In this document: positions 13,627 through 21,003 of the stretch, one piece after another
How the letters are laid out: the number at the start of each line of letters is the position of its first letter
Numbering within the stretch: position 1 is the stretch's first letter
From: Candidatus Blautia stercorigallinarum
Lineage (GTDB): Bacteria > Bacillota > Clostridia > Lachnospirales > Lachnospiraceae
NCBI GenBank assembly: GCA_019112785.1
Contig: DXIQ01000039.1
Location: 1 to 34,115, forward strand
Length of the DNA: 34,115 nt
Reading direction: 5' to 3'
Notes under the pieces: model-generated
The model's input: the letters and a program-made list of their open reading frames with translations, nothing else
The model's database searches: none
Told to the model about the DNA's origin: nothing
Position numbers and translations under genes: made by a program

Positions 13627-14712
13627 ATGAGTGAAAAATTAAAAGTTGGAATTTTAGGTGCTACAGGAATGGTGGGACAGAGATTTATTTCTCTTCTGGA
13701 GAACCATCCCTGGTTTGAAGTTGTGACTGTGGCAGCCAGTGCCAGAAGCGCAGGTAAAACCTATGAGGAGGCAGTAGGGGGCCGCTGGAAAATGGATACC
13801 CCTATGCCGGAGGCAGTGAAAAAACTGGTTGTAATGAATGTATCTGAAGTGGAGAAAGTAGCTTCTACGGTAGATTTTGTATTCTCTGCAGTGGATATGT
13901 CCAAAGAAGAGATCAAAGCCATCGAGGAAGAGTACGCAAAAACAGAAACTCCTGTAGTTTCCAATAACAGCGCTCACAGATGGACTCCTGACGTTCCTAT
14001 GGTAGTGCCGGAGATCAATCCTCAGCACTTTGAAGTGATCAAATATCAGAAAGAGCGTCTTGGTACAAAGAAAGGATTTGTGGCTGTTAAGCCAAACTGC
14101 TCCATCCAGAGCTACGCTCCGGTTCTTACTGCATGGAAAGAGTTTGAGCCATACGAGGTAGTGGCTACTACATACCAGGCAATTTCCGGAGCCGGAAAGA
14201 CCTTTAAGGACTGGCCGGAAATGGTGGAAAATATTATCCCTTATATCGGAGGAGAAGAAGAGAAAAGTGAAATGGAACCTCTTCGCCTCTGGGGAGAGAT
14301 CAAAGACGGCGTGATTGTTCCTGCCACAGAGCCGGTGATCACCTGCCAGTGTGTCCGTGTTCCTGTATTAAACGGACATACCGCCGCTGTTTTTGTGAAA
14401 TTCCGGAAGAAACCTACAAAAGAACAGCTGATTGAAAAAATGGTAAATTTCAAAGGTGTTCCTCAGGAACTGGATCTTCCAAGCGCTCCAAAACAGTTTA
14501 TCCGTTATATGGAGGAAGATGACCGTCCTCAGGTAAAGGCAGACGTAGATTATGAAAACGGTATGGGAATCTCCGTAGGCCGTCTGAGAGAAGATAAGGT
14601 TTACGATTATAAATTTATCGGTTTATCCCACAATACAGTCCGCGGAGCAGCAGGCGGCGCTGTACTGTGCGCAGAGACTCTGAAAGCTCAGGGATACATT
14701 ACCAAGAAGTAA
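13627..14712 (+). CDS. asd: aspartate-semialdehyde dehydrogenase, archaeal/fungal type
   Basis: A 361-residue NADP-dependent enzyme that converts aspartyl phosphate to aspartate semialdehyde, the branch point for lysine, threonine, methionine and cell-wall diaminopimelate. GATGMVGQRF near residues 10-19 is the nucleotide motif. The catalytic Cys is in KPNCSIQSY near 158, and the His motif is GHTAAVFVKFRKKP near 253. The sequence around ISGAGKTFKDWPEM and the full length place it in the archaeal/fungal branch rather than the 330-residue bacterial branch. It has its own promoter. The next gene follows after 20 bases and is likely in the same transcript. Confidence 0.92.
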   Translation: MSEKLKVGILGATGMVGQRFISLLENHPWFEVVTVAASARSAGKTYEEAVGGRWKMDTPMPEAVKKLVVMNVSEVEKVASTVDFVFSAVDMSKEEIKAIEEEYAKTETPVVSNNSAHRWTPDVPMVVPEINPQHFEVIKYQKERLGTKKGFVAVKPNCSIQSYAPVLTAWKEFEPYEVVATTYQAISGAGKTFKDWPEMVENIIPYIGGEEEKSEMEPLRLWGEIKDGVIVPATEPVITCQCVRVPVLNGHTAAVFVKFRKKPTKEQLIEKMVNFKGVPQELDLPSAPKQFIRYMEEDDRPQVKADVDYENGMGISVGRLREDKVYDYKFIGLSHNTVRGAAGGAVLCAETLKAQGYITKK

Positions 14713-14732
14713 AAGGACAAAAGAGAAATACA

Positions 14733-15524
14733 ATGAAAGTAATTATGCTGGTAGAAAATCAGTCCGTGGGTGAGTGTAAGGCCGCCCACGGACTTTCTCT
14801 TTATATAGAGACCCCGGGTCACAGGCTGCTCTTTGATCTGGGACCGGATCATACTCTTTTTGAGAATGCCGGAAAAATGGATATTAATCTGGAAAAAGTA
14901 GATACAGTGATCATTTCCCATGGCCATTACGATCATGGAGGGGCTTTGGAAGAGTTTCTGCACATGAATTCCAAGGCCAGGATCTATATACAGAAAAAGG
15001 CCTTCGCTCCCTATTATTCCATTGCTCTGGGAAAGGCCAGGAGCATTGGGTTGGATCCCAGGCTGGCCGCTGATCCCCGGATCATATTGCTGGAGGGGGA
15101 TTTTAAGATTGATGAGGAGCTGGAGCTTTTTACTGTGACAGGAGAAGAAAAATGCCATTCCCAGGCCAATGATGTACTCTTGGATGAAAAAGGAAGGGAC
15201 ACATTTGCCCACGAACAGAATCTCCTGATCCATGGCAGGACTCCTGTGCTGATCATGGGCTGCGGCCATAAAGGGGTGGTAAACATTATGGAAAAAGCTT
15301 CCAGATGGAATCCAGAGGTGTGTATCGGAGGCTTTCATCTGAATGTTCCTGCTACAGGAAAAGCTGTCCCAAAAGAAGTCCTTGAGGGGATCGCGGGAGA
15401 ACTGAAAAAATACCATACCCGGTTCTACACCTGCCACTGTATCGGGCAGGAAGCCTATGAATATCTGTCCGGGAAAATGAAAATCCGGTATCTTCACTGC
15501 GGAGAAAGCCTGGAAATCGGGTAG
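14733..15524 (+). CDS. MBL-fold metallo-hydrolase, COG1237-like
   Basis: A 263-residue metallo-beta-lactamase-fold protein. The metal motif is HGHYDHGG near residues 61-68; later ligands lie in MGCGHKG and TCHCIG. The layout with an early LLFDLGPDHTLFENAGKM segment resembles the group annotated as dihydropterin ribofuranosylaminobenzene phosphate synthase-like (COG1237). That methanopterin role is not expected in this organism, so the true substrate is unknown. I start at ATG 14733; the longer frame lies inside asd. The ribosome site is weak, with AAAGGA too far and only AGAG close by, so coupling to asd translation is likely. Confidence 0.75.
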   Translation: MKVIMLVENQSVGECKAAHGLSLYIETPGHRLLFDLGPDHTLFENAGKMDINLEKVDTVIISHGHYDHGGALEEFLHMNSKARIYIQKKAFAPYYSIALGKARSIGLDPRLAADPRIILLEGDFKIDEELELFTVTGEEKCHSQANDVLLDEKGRDTFAHEQNLLIHGRTPVLIMGCGHKGVVNIMEKASRWNPEVCIGGFHLNVPATGKAVPKEVLEGIAGELKKYHTRFYTCHCIGQEAYEYLSGKMKIRYLHCGESLEIG

Positions 15525-15652
15525 CGGGAGAACCTTGAAAGAATCTTAAGAGACTTGTTTTATGTATAGCCGTAAAATCAGCGCGGGATATGACTGCATG
15601 ATTCATGACAATAAACAGATTGGAAAGAGTTTCTCCTGCAGTTGGGCAGACT

Positions 15653-15793
15653 TACGGTTACAGAAAGAAAATTTGAGATATAACCGTATATTTCCGGTCA
15701 GGTTTACGGTTACATAACCAAAAAATCGAATTTCTACCGTACAGATTGGCAAAAGGTACGGTTAAAAATGGAAGTTCTGAAATAGTAACCGTA
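15653..15793. repeat. array of three 36-37 base hairpins with TACGGTTA arms
   Basis: Three units start at 15653, 15705 and 15757, exactly 52 bases apart. Each begins TACGGTTA and ends in the complement (TAACCGTA at 15681-15688 and 15786-15793; TACCGTA at 15735-15741). The third is the strongest, GGTACGGTTA pairing with TAACCGTACC over ten bases. A related single unit lies at 33247-33283 and a tandem array with a 53-base period at 32979. The array ends 30 bases before the next gene. Confidence 0.8.
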
Positions 15794-15823
15794 CCCTGCG
15801 GCAGAAGAAGTGAGATTAATAAC

Positions 15824-16618
15824 ATGAAAAAAGGATTTTTGATAATTTTTACGTTTTTTTATTTCGGACTCTTTATTATTCTGATCGATCTGGTATCCCG
15901 CAATTTTATAGGGCCGTTGCCGGGAGTCCTGATTTTAGCGGCCCTGGTGGCAGCCTTTATCCTCAGTGTGGGGCTGGCTCAATTTACGGCCAACAAAGCA
16001 GAAGTTTTAGCACCGCTGAAAAGAAAGATTCTTTTGGCAATCGTCTGCCTGTTGTTGATCCTGGCGGTTATTGTAGTGTTTGTCAAAGCGAAAGGAAAAA
16101 AGCCGTTCCAGGATTTAGAGGCAGCGGATATTTCAGCAGCTTCTGTAGAGCTGGTACCGCCGGATACAACGGTTCAGATCACGGACTTGGAAGAACTTGC
16201 AGGATATCTGAATGATATTGTTGTCTATGAAAAAGATAATTCTTACAATGATTATGCAGGACAGACTGTGACTATTACTCTTACTATGAAAGATGGATCC
16301 AAGAAGGAAATTAGGGAAAACAATTCTTTTGTGGTAATAGATGGAACCGGCTACAAGGCAAAATATGAACCTTTGGAAGCTTTAAGCCACTATGCAAACA
16401 GCCTGCGGGAAGCTTTAAATTCCATGTATATTTCAAATCGAATTTACATATGCTATAATGCCGGCAGGCAAAGTGAAATAAGTAGTCCATGTGGTTCGAC
16501 TACGATAAAAACCCCAGTGCTGCAACACTGGGGTTTTCTATTCCCGTTTTGTCGGCAGGGCTTAGGGCCGAGGCTGGTTACCGACTATTTGTCGCTGTCC
16601 AACCATTTGATGATGTAA
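15824..16618 (+). CDS. membrane protein with an overwritten C-terminus
   Basis: The frame from ATG 15824 (MKKGFLIIFTFFYF) gives 264 residues. It has three membrane segments (about 5-25, 34-54 and 66-86) and an extracytoplasmic domain rich in acidic and beta-strand residues, VTITLTMKDGSKKEIRENN. The normal-looking protein seems to end near LSHYANSLREALNS, at about 16425. Beyond that the frame runs through the antitoxin RNA, its terminator hairpin and the 3' end of the opposing toxin gene, so the last 60 or so residues are probably not original. This looks like a gene whose 3' end was replaced by the toxin-antitoxin cassette. The family is not recognised. The ribosome site is weak. Confidence 0.55.
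   Translation: MKKGFLIIFTFFYFGLFIILIDLVSRNFIGPLPGVLILAALVAAFILSVGLAQFTANKAEVLAPLKRKILLAIVCLLLILAVIVVFVKAKGKKPFQDLEAADISAASVELVPPDTTVQITDLEELAGYLNDIVVYEKDNSYNDYAGQTVTITLTMKDGSKKEIRENNSFVVIDGTGYKAKYEPLEALSHYANSLREALNSMYISNRIYICYNAGRQSEISSPCGSTTIKTPVLQHWGFLFPFCRQGLGPRLVTDYLSLSNHLMM
16451..16459 (+). promoter_or_regulatory. extended -10 promoter of the antitoxin RNA
   Basis: TGCTATAAT is a perfect extended -10 element (TGN-TATAAT); the -35 box at 17 bases is poor (TTTCAA, 16431-16436). Transcription would start near 16466, immediately before the repeat at 16471. Confidence 0.6.
16471..16500 (+). repeat. direct repeat DRa, antitoxin copy
   Basis: Shares AAGTGAAATAAGTA exactly with 16651-16664, then TCCA and TGGTTC with small changes. 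The partner copy lies over the toxin start site. In par loci such repeats, read in opposite directions by the two RNAs, provide the base pairing. Confidence 0.75.
16507..16537. terminator. bidirectional terminator shared by toxin and antitoxin
   Basis: CCCCAGTG (16512-16519) pairs with CACTGGGG (16526-16533), flanked by five A on the left and four T on the right. It can stop transcription in either direction. Confidence 0.85.
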
Positions 16619-16671
16619 TGGCAAATTACACCAGCCGCAACAGCGACAATAAGTGAAATAAGTACATCCAC
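16585..16671 (-). CDS. Fst/Ldr-like type I toxin peptide
   Basis: A minus-strand frame encoding a 28-residue peptide, MDVLISLIVAVAAGV at the start, with a single hydrophobic helix followed by HYIIKWLDSDK at the C-terminus. A membrane helix followed by a W-L and charged tail is the hallmark of Fst and Ldr toxins (Fst has RWLDDED, LdrD has NWLNKR). I favour the GTG at 16671-16669, because AGGGGGTGA lies five bases before it; an upstream in-frame GTG at 16680 would give 31 residues but overlaps the ribosome site. It converges on a bidirectional terminator with a short opposing RNA. It would act on the cell's own membrane unless the RNA blocks translation. Confidence 0.65.
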   Translation of the reverse strand: MDVLISLIVAVAAGVICHYIIKWLDSDK

Positions 16672-16680
16672 ATGGTTCAC
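16651..16680 (+). repeat. direct repeat DRb, over the toxin start
   Basis: Partner of 16471-16500. It covers the toxin start codon, the end of its ribosome site and its first codons, so an RNA made from the other copy can pair here with the toxin mRNA. Confidence 0.75.
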
Positions 16681-16708
16681 CCCCTTCCTGTACCGGGTAT
16701 AGGGGCGG
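16681..16708 (-). promoter_or_regulatory. ribosome-site-sequestering stem in the toxin mRNA leader
   Basis: In the toxin mRNA, CCCCT (16705-16701) can pair with AGGGG (16685-16681), which is the core of the toxin ribosome site. A small inner UACCCGGUA hairpin (16699-16691) can stack inside. Translation would be low in the folded form, as in other type I toxin mRNAs. The toxin promoter itself was only weakly visible (TATATA near 16750, poor -35). Confidence 0.45.
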
Positions 16709-16804
16709 TAACCACTTATCCTTCGGATTGACAGCTCCGGTCTGGCGGTATATAGTTGAGATAAAGCTGATATTAAAAAAGATTCAAGAACTTGCAGGTG
16801 AAAA

Positions 16805-17560
16805 ATGAAAAATAAGAAACATATTTTAATTTTTGCAGCCCTTTTACTGGTCCTTCTTGCAGTCCCTGTCTGGGGCAGAGCCGGAGGAGGCGGAAGCTCC
16901 GGGGGCGGGGGAGGCGGCTCTTCTTCAGGAGGCGGCAGTTACAGCAGCCACAGCGGTTCTTACCGAGGGGGCAGAGGATCCGGGATCGCAGGCATGATCC
17001 TTCAGGCAGGGGTCGTGTTTTTTGCCGCCAGCGGAGGCAGCATCGTGCTGATCCGGAAAGCCAGGGCCGCCAGAGCCAGGAGCAGGAAAGCCATGGCTTT
17101 TTACGCCCAGATGGGAGATAACTGGGATTACCGGGAAATCCAGAAGCAGGTAGAGGAGACTTATTTCCAGGTACAGGAATGCTGGAGGCGAATGGACGTG
17201 ACCTATGGAGCCCCTTATCTCAGTCAGGAGCTGATGGAAGAATTTGACAGCAAGATCCAGTGGATGCAGGTCCGGGGAGAAGCGGTGGTCCAGAGAAATG
17301 TAAAGCTCTTAAGCGCCATGCCTGTGTATGTGGAAGATAATCCGGGAGAGGAATATGATATGATCTGGTATCTGATCCACGGGAAAATGACAGGTTATTA
17401 CATAGACGTGAATACCAGGAAGGTAGTCCGGGGAAATACCCGGCCGGAAGCCTTCTTTGAATACTGGAAGTTTGTTTACCGGGGAGAACGCTGGGTGCTT
17501 CAGGAGATCCGTCAGAAGGAAGAGATGGATATAGACGCCCTTTCCCAGGAAACGGTATAG
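16805..17560 (+). CDS. secreted/anchored Tim44-like domain protein
   Basis: A 251-residue protein. An N-terminal hydrophobic signal (MKNKKHILIFAALLLVLLAVPVWG) is followed by a Gly/Ser-rich segment (about residues 26-60) with runs of SGGG, then a membrane helix (GMILQAGVVFFAASGGSIVLI, near 62-82). A basic RKARAARARSRK stretch leads to a C-terminal domain of Tim44-like type (FYAQMGDNWDYREIQKQVEETYFQVQECW, then the later VRGNTRPEAFFEYWKFVYRGERWVL). This arrangement is common in Firmicute membrane proteins of unknown role. GCAGGTGA precedes the ATG. It stands just after the toxin locus. No partner gene suggests a function. Confidence 0.7.
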   Translation: MKNKKHILIFAALLLVLLAVPVWGRAGGGGSSGGGGGGSSSGGGSYSSHSGSYRGGRGSGIAGMILQAGVVFFAASGGSIVLIRKARAARARSRKAMAFYAQMGDNWDYREIQKQVEETYFQVQECWRRMDVTYGAPYLSQELMEEFDSKIQWMQVRGEAVVQRNVKLLSAMPVYVEDNPGEEYDMIWYLIHGKMTGYYIDVNTRKVVRGNTRPEAFFEYWKFVYRGERWVLQEIRQKEEMDIDALSQETV

Positions 17561-17692
17561 CGGGTGGAGCGACGCTGCCATAATTTGATGAATGGCTTGT
17601 CTGAATCTTCATCTGCCGTCATTAATTTGAAAATCATCGTGTCAGCACACCAGGGACTTTTGATGGATATTGGAGAAGGGAGATGAAAACCA

Positions 17693-18601
17693 GTGGATCT
17701 GAAAGAACTGGAATACTTTAAAATGGTCTGTGAGCAGAAAAGTATTACCAAGGCTGCCCATGCCCTGTATATGACGCCCCAGGGGCTGAGCCGGATCATA
17801 AAGAATATCGAAAACGAGATGGAGGCAACCTTGCTGAACAGGACGGCTTCCGGTATCAGCCTGACCAGATCAGGAGAGTATCTCTATAAACATCTGACCG
17901 ACTTTCTGGGGCCTTACCGCATGGTATGCAGCGAGATCCGGTGCATGGAGCAGCAGGAGAAACATGAGATCGATCTTCTCTCTGCCTATGGGATCCTTCG
18001 TCTGGTGACACCGGAATGTATCTGGGATTTTAAGGAAAAGTATCCCCAGATCACCCTTCATTACCGGGAATATCCCGATCATCAGGTGGAGAGCAGGTTT
18101 CTGGCCGGAGAGGGAAACGTGGCATTTACTGTGGGAAATCACAGCCTGAAATATATGGAAGCTACTTTTATGGAAAAGTTTGAGATCAAGCTTCTGGTAA
18201 ACCGGGCTCATCCGCTTAGTAAAAGAGAGAAGGTAACCATTAAAGATCTGGAAGGGGAACGGCTCTATATTGAAAGCCCGGAATTTCATATCCACAGTTT
18301 GATCCTGGAGAAATGCCGTCAGGCGGGCTTTGAACCCAATATTGTCTTTGAAACCAGCGGATTCAGCCTCTGTCATAAAATGGTCCTGCAGAATAAAGGA
18401 ATCTCTGTAACCGTAGATTTTATTTTCGACGATATGAAACGGGAGGATCTGGTGATGATCCCCTTTGAAGATGGTCCTTATGAGTGGGAAACCTATATGC
18501 TCACCAGAAAAGGAAGCACTCCAAACCCGGATATCCGGCTTTTCCACAGCCATGTAATGAAATGGCTGAAAGATATTAAAGAAAAAAATATATCCAGATA
18601 G
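17693..18601 (+). CDS. LysR-family transcriptional regulator
   Basis: A 302-residue LysR-type regulator beginning at GTG 17693, after GGGAG. The helix-turn-helix occupies about residues 1-60 (LKELEYFKMVCEQKSITKAAHALYMTPQGLSRIIKNIE), followed by a linker and a substrate-binding-like effector domain with the typical strand pattern (NVAFTVGNHSLKY, then KLLVNRAHPLSKREKVTIKDLEGERLYIES). No divergent target gene is present. The next gene on the same strand is cooS, whose promoter carries two direct repeats; this regulator is a candidate activator, but that is inference. The effector is unknown. Confidence 0.85.
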   Translation: MDLKELEYFKMVCEQKSITKAAHALYMTPQGLSRIIKNIENEMEATLLNRTASGISLTRSGEYLYKHLTDFLGPYRMVCSEIRCMEQQEKHEIDLLSAYGILRLVTPECIWDFKEKYPQITLHYREYPDHQVESRFLAGEGNVAFTVGNHSLKYMEATFMEKFEIKLLVNRAHPLSKREKVTIKDLEGERLYIESPEFHIHSLILEKCRQAGFEPNIVFETSGFSLCHKMVLQNKGISVTVDFIFDDMKREDLVMIPFEDGPYEWETYMLTRKGSTPNPDIRLFHSHVMKWLKDIKEKNISR

Positions 18602-18700
18602 TGTCACAGATTTGTTGAAAGGAATCAAAGCTTTGTTGATTTTCCGTAAATAAGGATCATGATATGATACAGGTGAATTCACTTATATTATATCTTCTTT

Positions 18701-18744
18701 AAGAAAGAAACACATTCAAATGGCGAGGAATGTGTTTCTTTTTT
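18701..18744 (+). terminator. terminator of the LysR gene
   Basis: AAGAAACACATTC (18705-18717) pairs with GAATGTGTTTCTT (18728-18740), then four more T. Confidence 0.85.
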
Positions 18745-18850
18745 ATATGGCGTTTCGCTGTAAGCAGAGTTCCGGATGGAACAGCAGAGGGAAAGGGGCG
18801 CCGGCTGTGAACCTGAGCCGCACGGCTGAATAGTTAATCTATCCGCCCTA
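18745..18850. other. non-coding stretch ahead of cooS
   Basis: No open frame with a ribosome site on either strand. It contains only the 21-base dispersed repeat copy at 18816-18836 and GC-rich sequence. The cooS regulatory repeats begin right after it. Confidence 0.5.
18816..18836. repeat. dispersed 21-base repeat, copy 2
   Basis: Begins AGCCGCACGGCT, a small perfect hairpin, and ends GAATAGTTA. It differs from the copy at 7977-7997 only by three C/T changes in the hairpin part. Confidence 0.4.
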
Positions 18851-18885
18851 TCAATAAAACGTTGCGGGTACTCAATAAAACGTTG
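18851..18885 (+). promoter_or_regulatory. two direct repeats, candidate activator site for cooS
   Basis: TCAATAAAACGTTG occurs at 18851-18864 and again, unchanged, at 18872-18885. The offset of 21 bases is two helical turns. The second copy ends just ahead of the -35 region, so the two copies are centred near -43 and -64 relative to the predicted start, where activators bind. Confidence 0.65.
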
Positions 18886-18886
18886 A

Positions 18887-18915
18887 TGGGAAGAAAGAAA
18901 AAGGATTGTTATAAT
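18887..18915 (+). promoter_or_regulatory. promoter of cooS, lacking a -35 box
   Basis: TATAAT (18910-18915) is perfect, but 17 bases upstream there is only TGGGAA. A consensus -10 without a -35, right behind two direct repeats, suggests an activator-dependent promoter. Confidence 0.6.
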
Positions 18916-18956
18916 ATAGACAAACAATGATTCTCAAGCAAACATAGGAGGTTAAT

Positions 18957-20849
18957 ATGAGTACATTCAGACTTACGACTATCGAAGAATTCGAAGCCGC
19001 AACCCAAAGACTTCTGGAGACAGGAGCAAAAGTAGGTGCAGATTCCTGGCAGGCACGTGTGAAGAATCAGACTCCCCACTGTAAATTCGGAGAGGAAGGT
19101 ATTTGCTGCCGTATCTGTACTATGGGACCCTGCCGTATCACAAAGAAAGCACCCAGAGGTATCTGCGGATGTGACGCTCACGGAATCGCAGGAAGAAACT
19201 TCCTTCGTTTTACCGCCGGCGGAGCTGCTACCCATTCTGACCATGGAAGAGAGATCTGCCATACTCTTCACACCGTTTCTCCAGATGGCAACTACAAGGT
19301 AAAGGATCCGGAGAAACTGATCCGTATCGCAAAAGAGTGGGGCGTTGAGACAGAGGGCAAGGATATCTATGATCTGGCCCATGAAATGTCTGAGCTGGCA
19401 CTGTTAGAGTATGGAAAACCTTTCGGCGTTCAGAGATGGCTGTCCAGAGCTCCGGAACATACAAGAGAACTGTGGAAAAAGGCAGAGATCGAACCAAGAG
19501 CTATTGACCGTGAGGTTTCCACAGCTATGCATATGACCCATATGGGATGTTCATCCAAGCCGGAAGCCCTGGTAAGACAGGCCCTCCGTTCCGGTATGTC
19601 TGACGGATGGGGCGGTTCCATGTGCGGTACAGAATTTTCTGACGTCATGTTTGGTACCCCAAAGCCGGTAGACACAGAGGCAAACCTGGGGGTTATGAAA
19701 GAAGATGAAGTAAATATTATTGTACATGGACATGATCCAAGTCTTTCTGAGATGATCTGTGAATACGCAGAAGATCCGGAAATGATCGCTTTGGCAAAAT
19801 CCCTGGGGGCTAAGGGAATCAATGTAGCCGGCGTATGCTGTACTTCTAATGAGGTTGCCATGAGAAGAGGTATTCCTATGGCAGGTAACTTCCTTCAGCA
19901 GGAGAATGTAGTTCTTACCGGCGCATGTGAGGCCATTATTGTAGACGTTCAGTGTATCTTCCCTGCACTGGGCCCTCTTTCTAAATGCTTCCATACCAAA
20001 TTTATCACAACTTCTCCTATCGCTCAGATGCCGGATTCTGACTTTATCCGCTTCAACGCCAAGACAGCAGGAGAAAACGCAAAACAGATCGTGAAACTGG
20101 CGGTAGAGAACTTTGTAAACAGAAAACAGGAACTGGTACATATTCCTCAGTTAAAACAGAAAGCAACTGTAGGATATTCTGTAGAAGCGATTATCAAACA
20201 GCTGGATAAAGTGGCAAGCTCTCAGGGAGATGAGCTGGGAACCACAAAACCACTGATCAACTGCATTACCTCCGGCGTGTTAAGAGGCGCCGTTGCTATG
20301 GTTGGCTGCAACAACCCGAGAGTACGTCCGGACTCCGCTCATATCGAGCTGATGAAGAAACTGATCAAAAACGATATCATCGTGGTTCTTTCCGGATGTT
20401 CCGCCCAGGCTGCCGCAAGAGCCGGACTGATGGACAAGAGAGCCAAAGATCTCTGCGGCGACGGATTGAAGAGAGTCTGCGAACTGGCAGACATCCCTCC
20501 GGTACTGCATATGGGATCCTGTGTAGATATCAGCCGTATGATGGTTCTGGCTTCCACTTTGGCTAAAGATTCCGGACTGAATATTTCCCAGCTTCCTTTA
20601 GTAGGCTGCGCTCCTGAATGGATGTCTGAGAAGGCCGTATCTATCGGAAACTACGTAGTGGCAACCGGTATCGACACTTTCCTGGGCGTAGATCCTCAGG
20701 TGAGCGGTTCCTCTGAAATGACTTACTGGCTGACAGAAGGGGTCAGAGACTGGGTAGAAGCTGCATATACCGTAGAGAAAGATATCGACAAACTGGGCGA
20801 CGCGATCATCGCAAGGATTGAAGAAAAGAGAGCAGCTCTGGGAATCTGA
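18957..20849 (+). CDS. cooS: anaerobic carbon monoxide dehydrogenase, catalytic subunit
   Basis: A 630-residue Ni-Fe CO dehydrogenase that interconverts CO and CO2 in the cytoplasm. D-cluster Cys are C42 and C50; B-cluster Cys are C51, C54, C59 and C70 (CCRICTMGPC, then GICG). C-cluster ligands are visible as the His in VHGHDPS and Cys in GVCCTSNE, DVQCIFP, GCNNPR, SGCSAQ and MGSCVD. All expected ligands are present, so it should be active. AGGAGG lies close to the ATG. No acsB, cooF, cooC or hydrogenase genes flank it, so it is a stand-alone gene. A LysR gene lies just upstream and an activator-like promoter controls it. Confidence 0.95.
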   Translation: MSTFRLTTIEEFEAATQRLLETGAKVGADSWQARVKNQTPHCKFGEEGICCRICTMGPCRITKKAPRGICGCDAHGIAGRNFLRFTAGGAATHSDHGREICHTLHTVSPDGNYKVKDPEKLIRIAKEWGVETEGKDIYDLAHEMSELALLEYGKPFGVQRWLSRAPEHTRELWKKAEIEPRAIDREVSTAMHMTHMGCSSKPEALVRQALRSGMSDGWGGSMCGTEFSDVMFGTPKPVDTEANLGVMKEDEVNIIVHGHDPSLSEMICEYAEDPEMIALAKSLGAKGINVAGVCCTSNEVAMRRGIPMAGNFLQQENVVLTGACEAIIVDVQCIFPALGPLSKCFHTKFITTSPIAQMPDSDFIRFNAKTAGENAKQIVKLAVENFVNRKQELVHIPQLKQKATVGYSVEAIIKQLDKVASSQGDELGTTKPLINCITSGVLRGAVAMVGCNNPRVRPDSAHIELMKKLIKNDIIVVLSGCSAQAAARAGLMDKRAKDLCGDGLKRVCELADIPPVLHMGSCVDISRMMVLASTLAKDSGLNISQLPLVGCAPEWMSEKAVSIGNYVVATGIDTFLGVDPQVSGSSEMTYWLTEGVRDWVEAAYTVEKDIDKLGDAIIARIEEKRAALGI

Positions 20850-20883
20850 GAAGACAGGACAGAGTAAGAAATATTGTTTCTAT

Positions 20884-20930
20884 AAAAACAGAGGCAGGTT
20901 TGGATAAAAGTCCAGGCCTGCCTCTGTTCC
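20884..20930 (+). terminator. probable terminator of cooS
   Basis: ACAGAGGCAGG (20888-20898) pairs with CCTGCCTCTGT (20917-20927). The stem is long, but the tail TTCC is T-poor. Confidence 0.55.
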
Positions 20931-21003
20931 GTATAAAGATATTGGAAGAAGTTTAAAATGATGATACAATGATGTTATAACAACAGAAAAAGGAGCGGAA
21001 AAT

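Larger units (their letters stand above)
16466..16538 (+). ncRNA. putative antisense antitoxin RNA, RNAII-like
   Basis: A predicted RNA of about 73 bases from the extended -10 promoter to the shared terminator. Its 5' half (16471-16500) repeats, in direct orientation, the plus-strand sequence at 16651-16680 that lies opposite the toxin start. The RNA is therefore complementary to the toxin mRNA over the start codon and first codons: 14 identical bases, then TCCA and TGGTTC with two mismatches between. Size, convergent direction and the shared terminator match RNAII of the Enterococcus par (Fst) locus. It would pair with the toxin mRNA and block translation. Its existence is inferred, not shown. 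Confidence 0.6.

Noticed and set aside
14688-15497. A 269-residue minus-strand frame opposite the MBL-fold gene
   Set aside because: Shadow of a gene with clear metal-binding motifs; no domain of its own.
16488-16505. tRNA-like TGGTTCGACTA segment
   Set aside because: It resembles a T-loop, but there is no acceptor stem, anticodon arm or D arm around it.
16585-16674. Alternative toxin start at ATG in CCATGTGG
   Set aside because: That ATG lies in another frame and would give a 15-residue peptide without the W-L-D tail, so the GTG frame is favoured.
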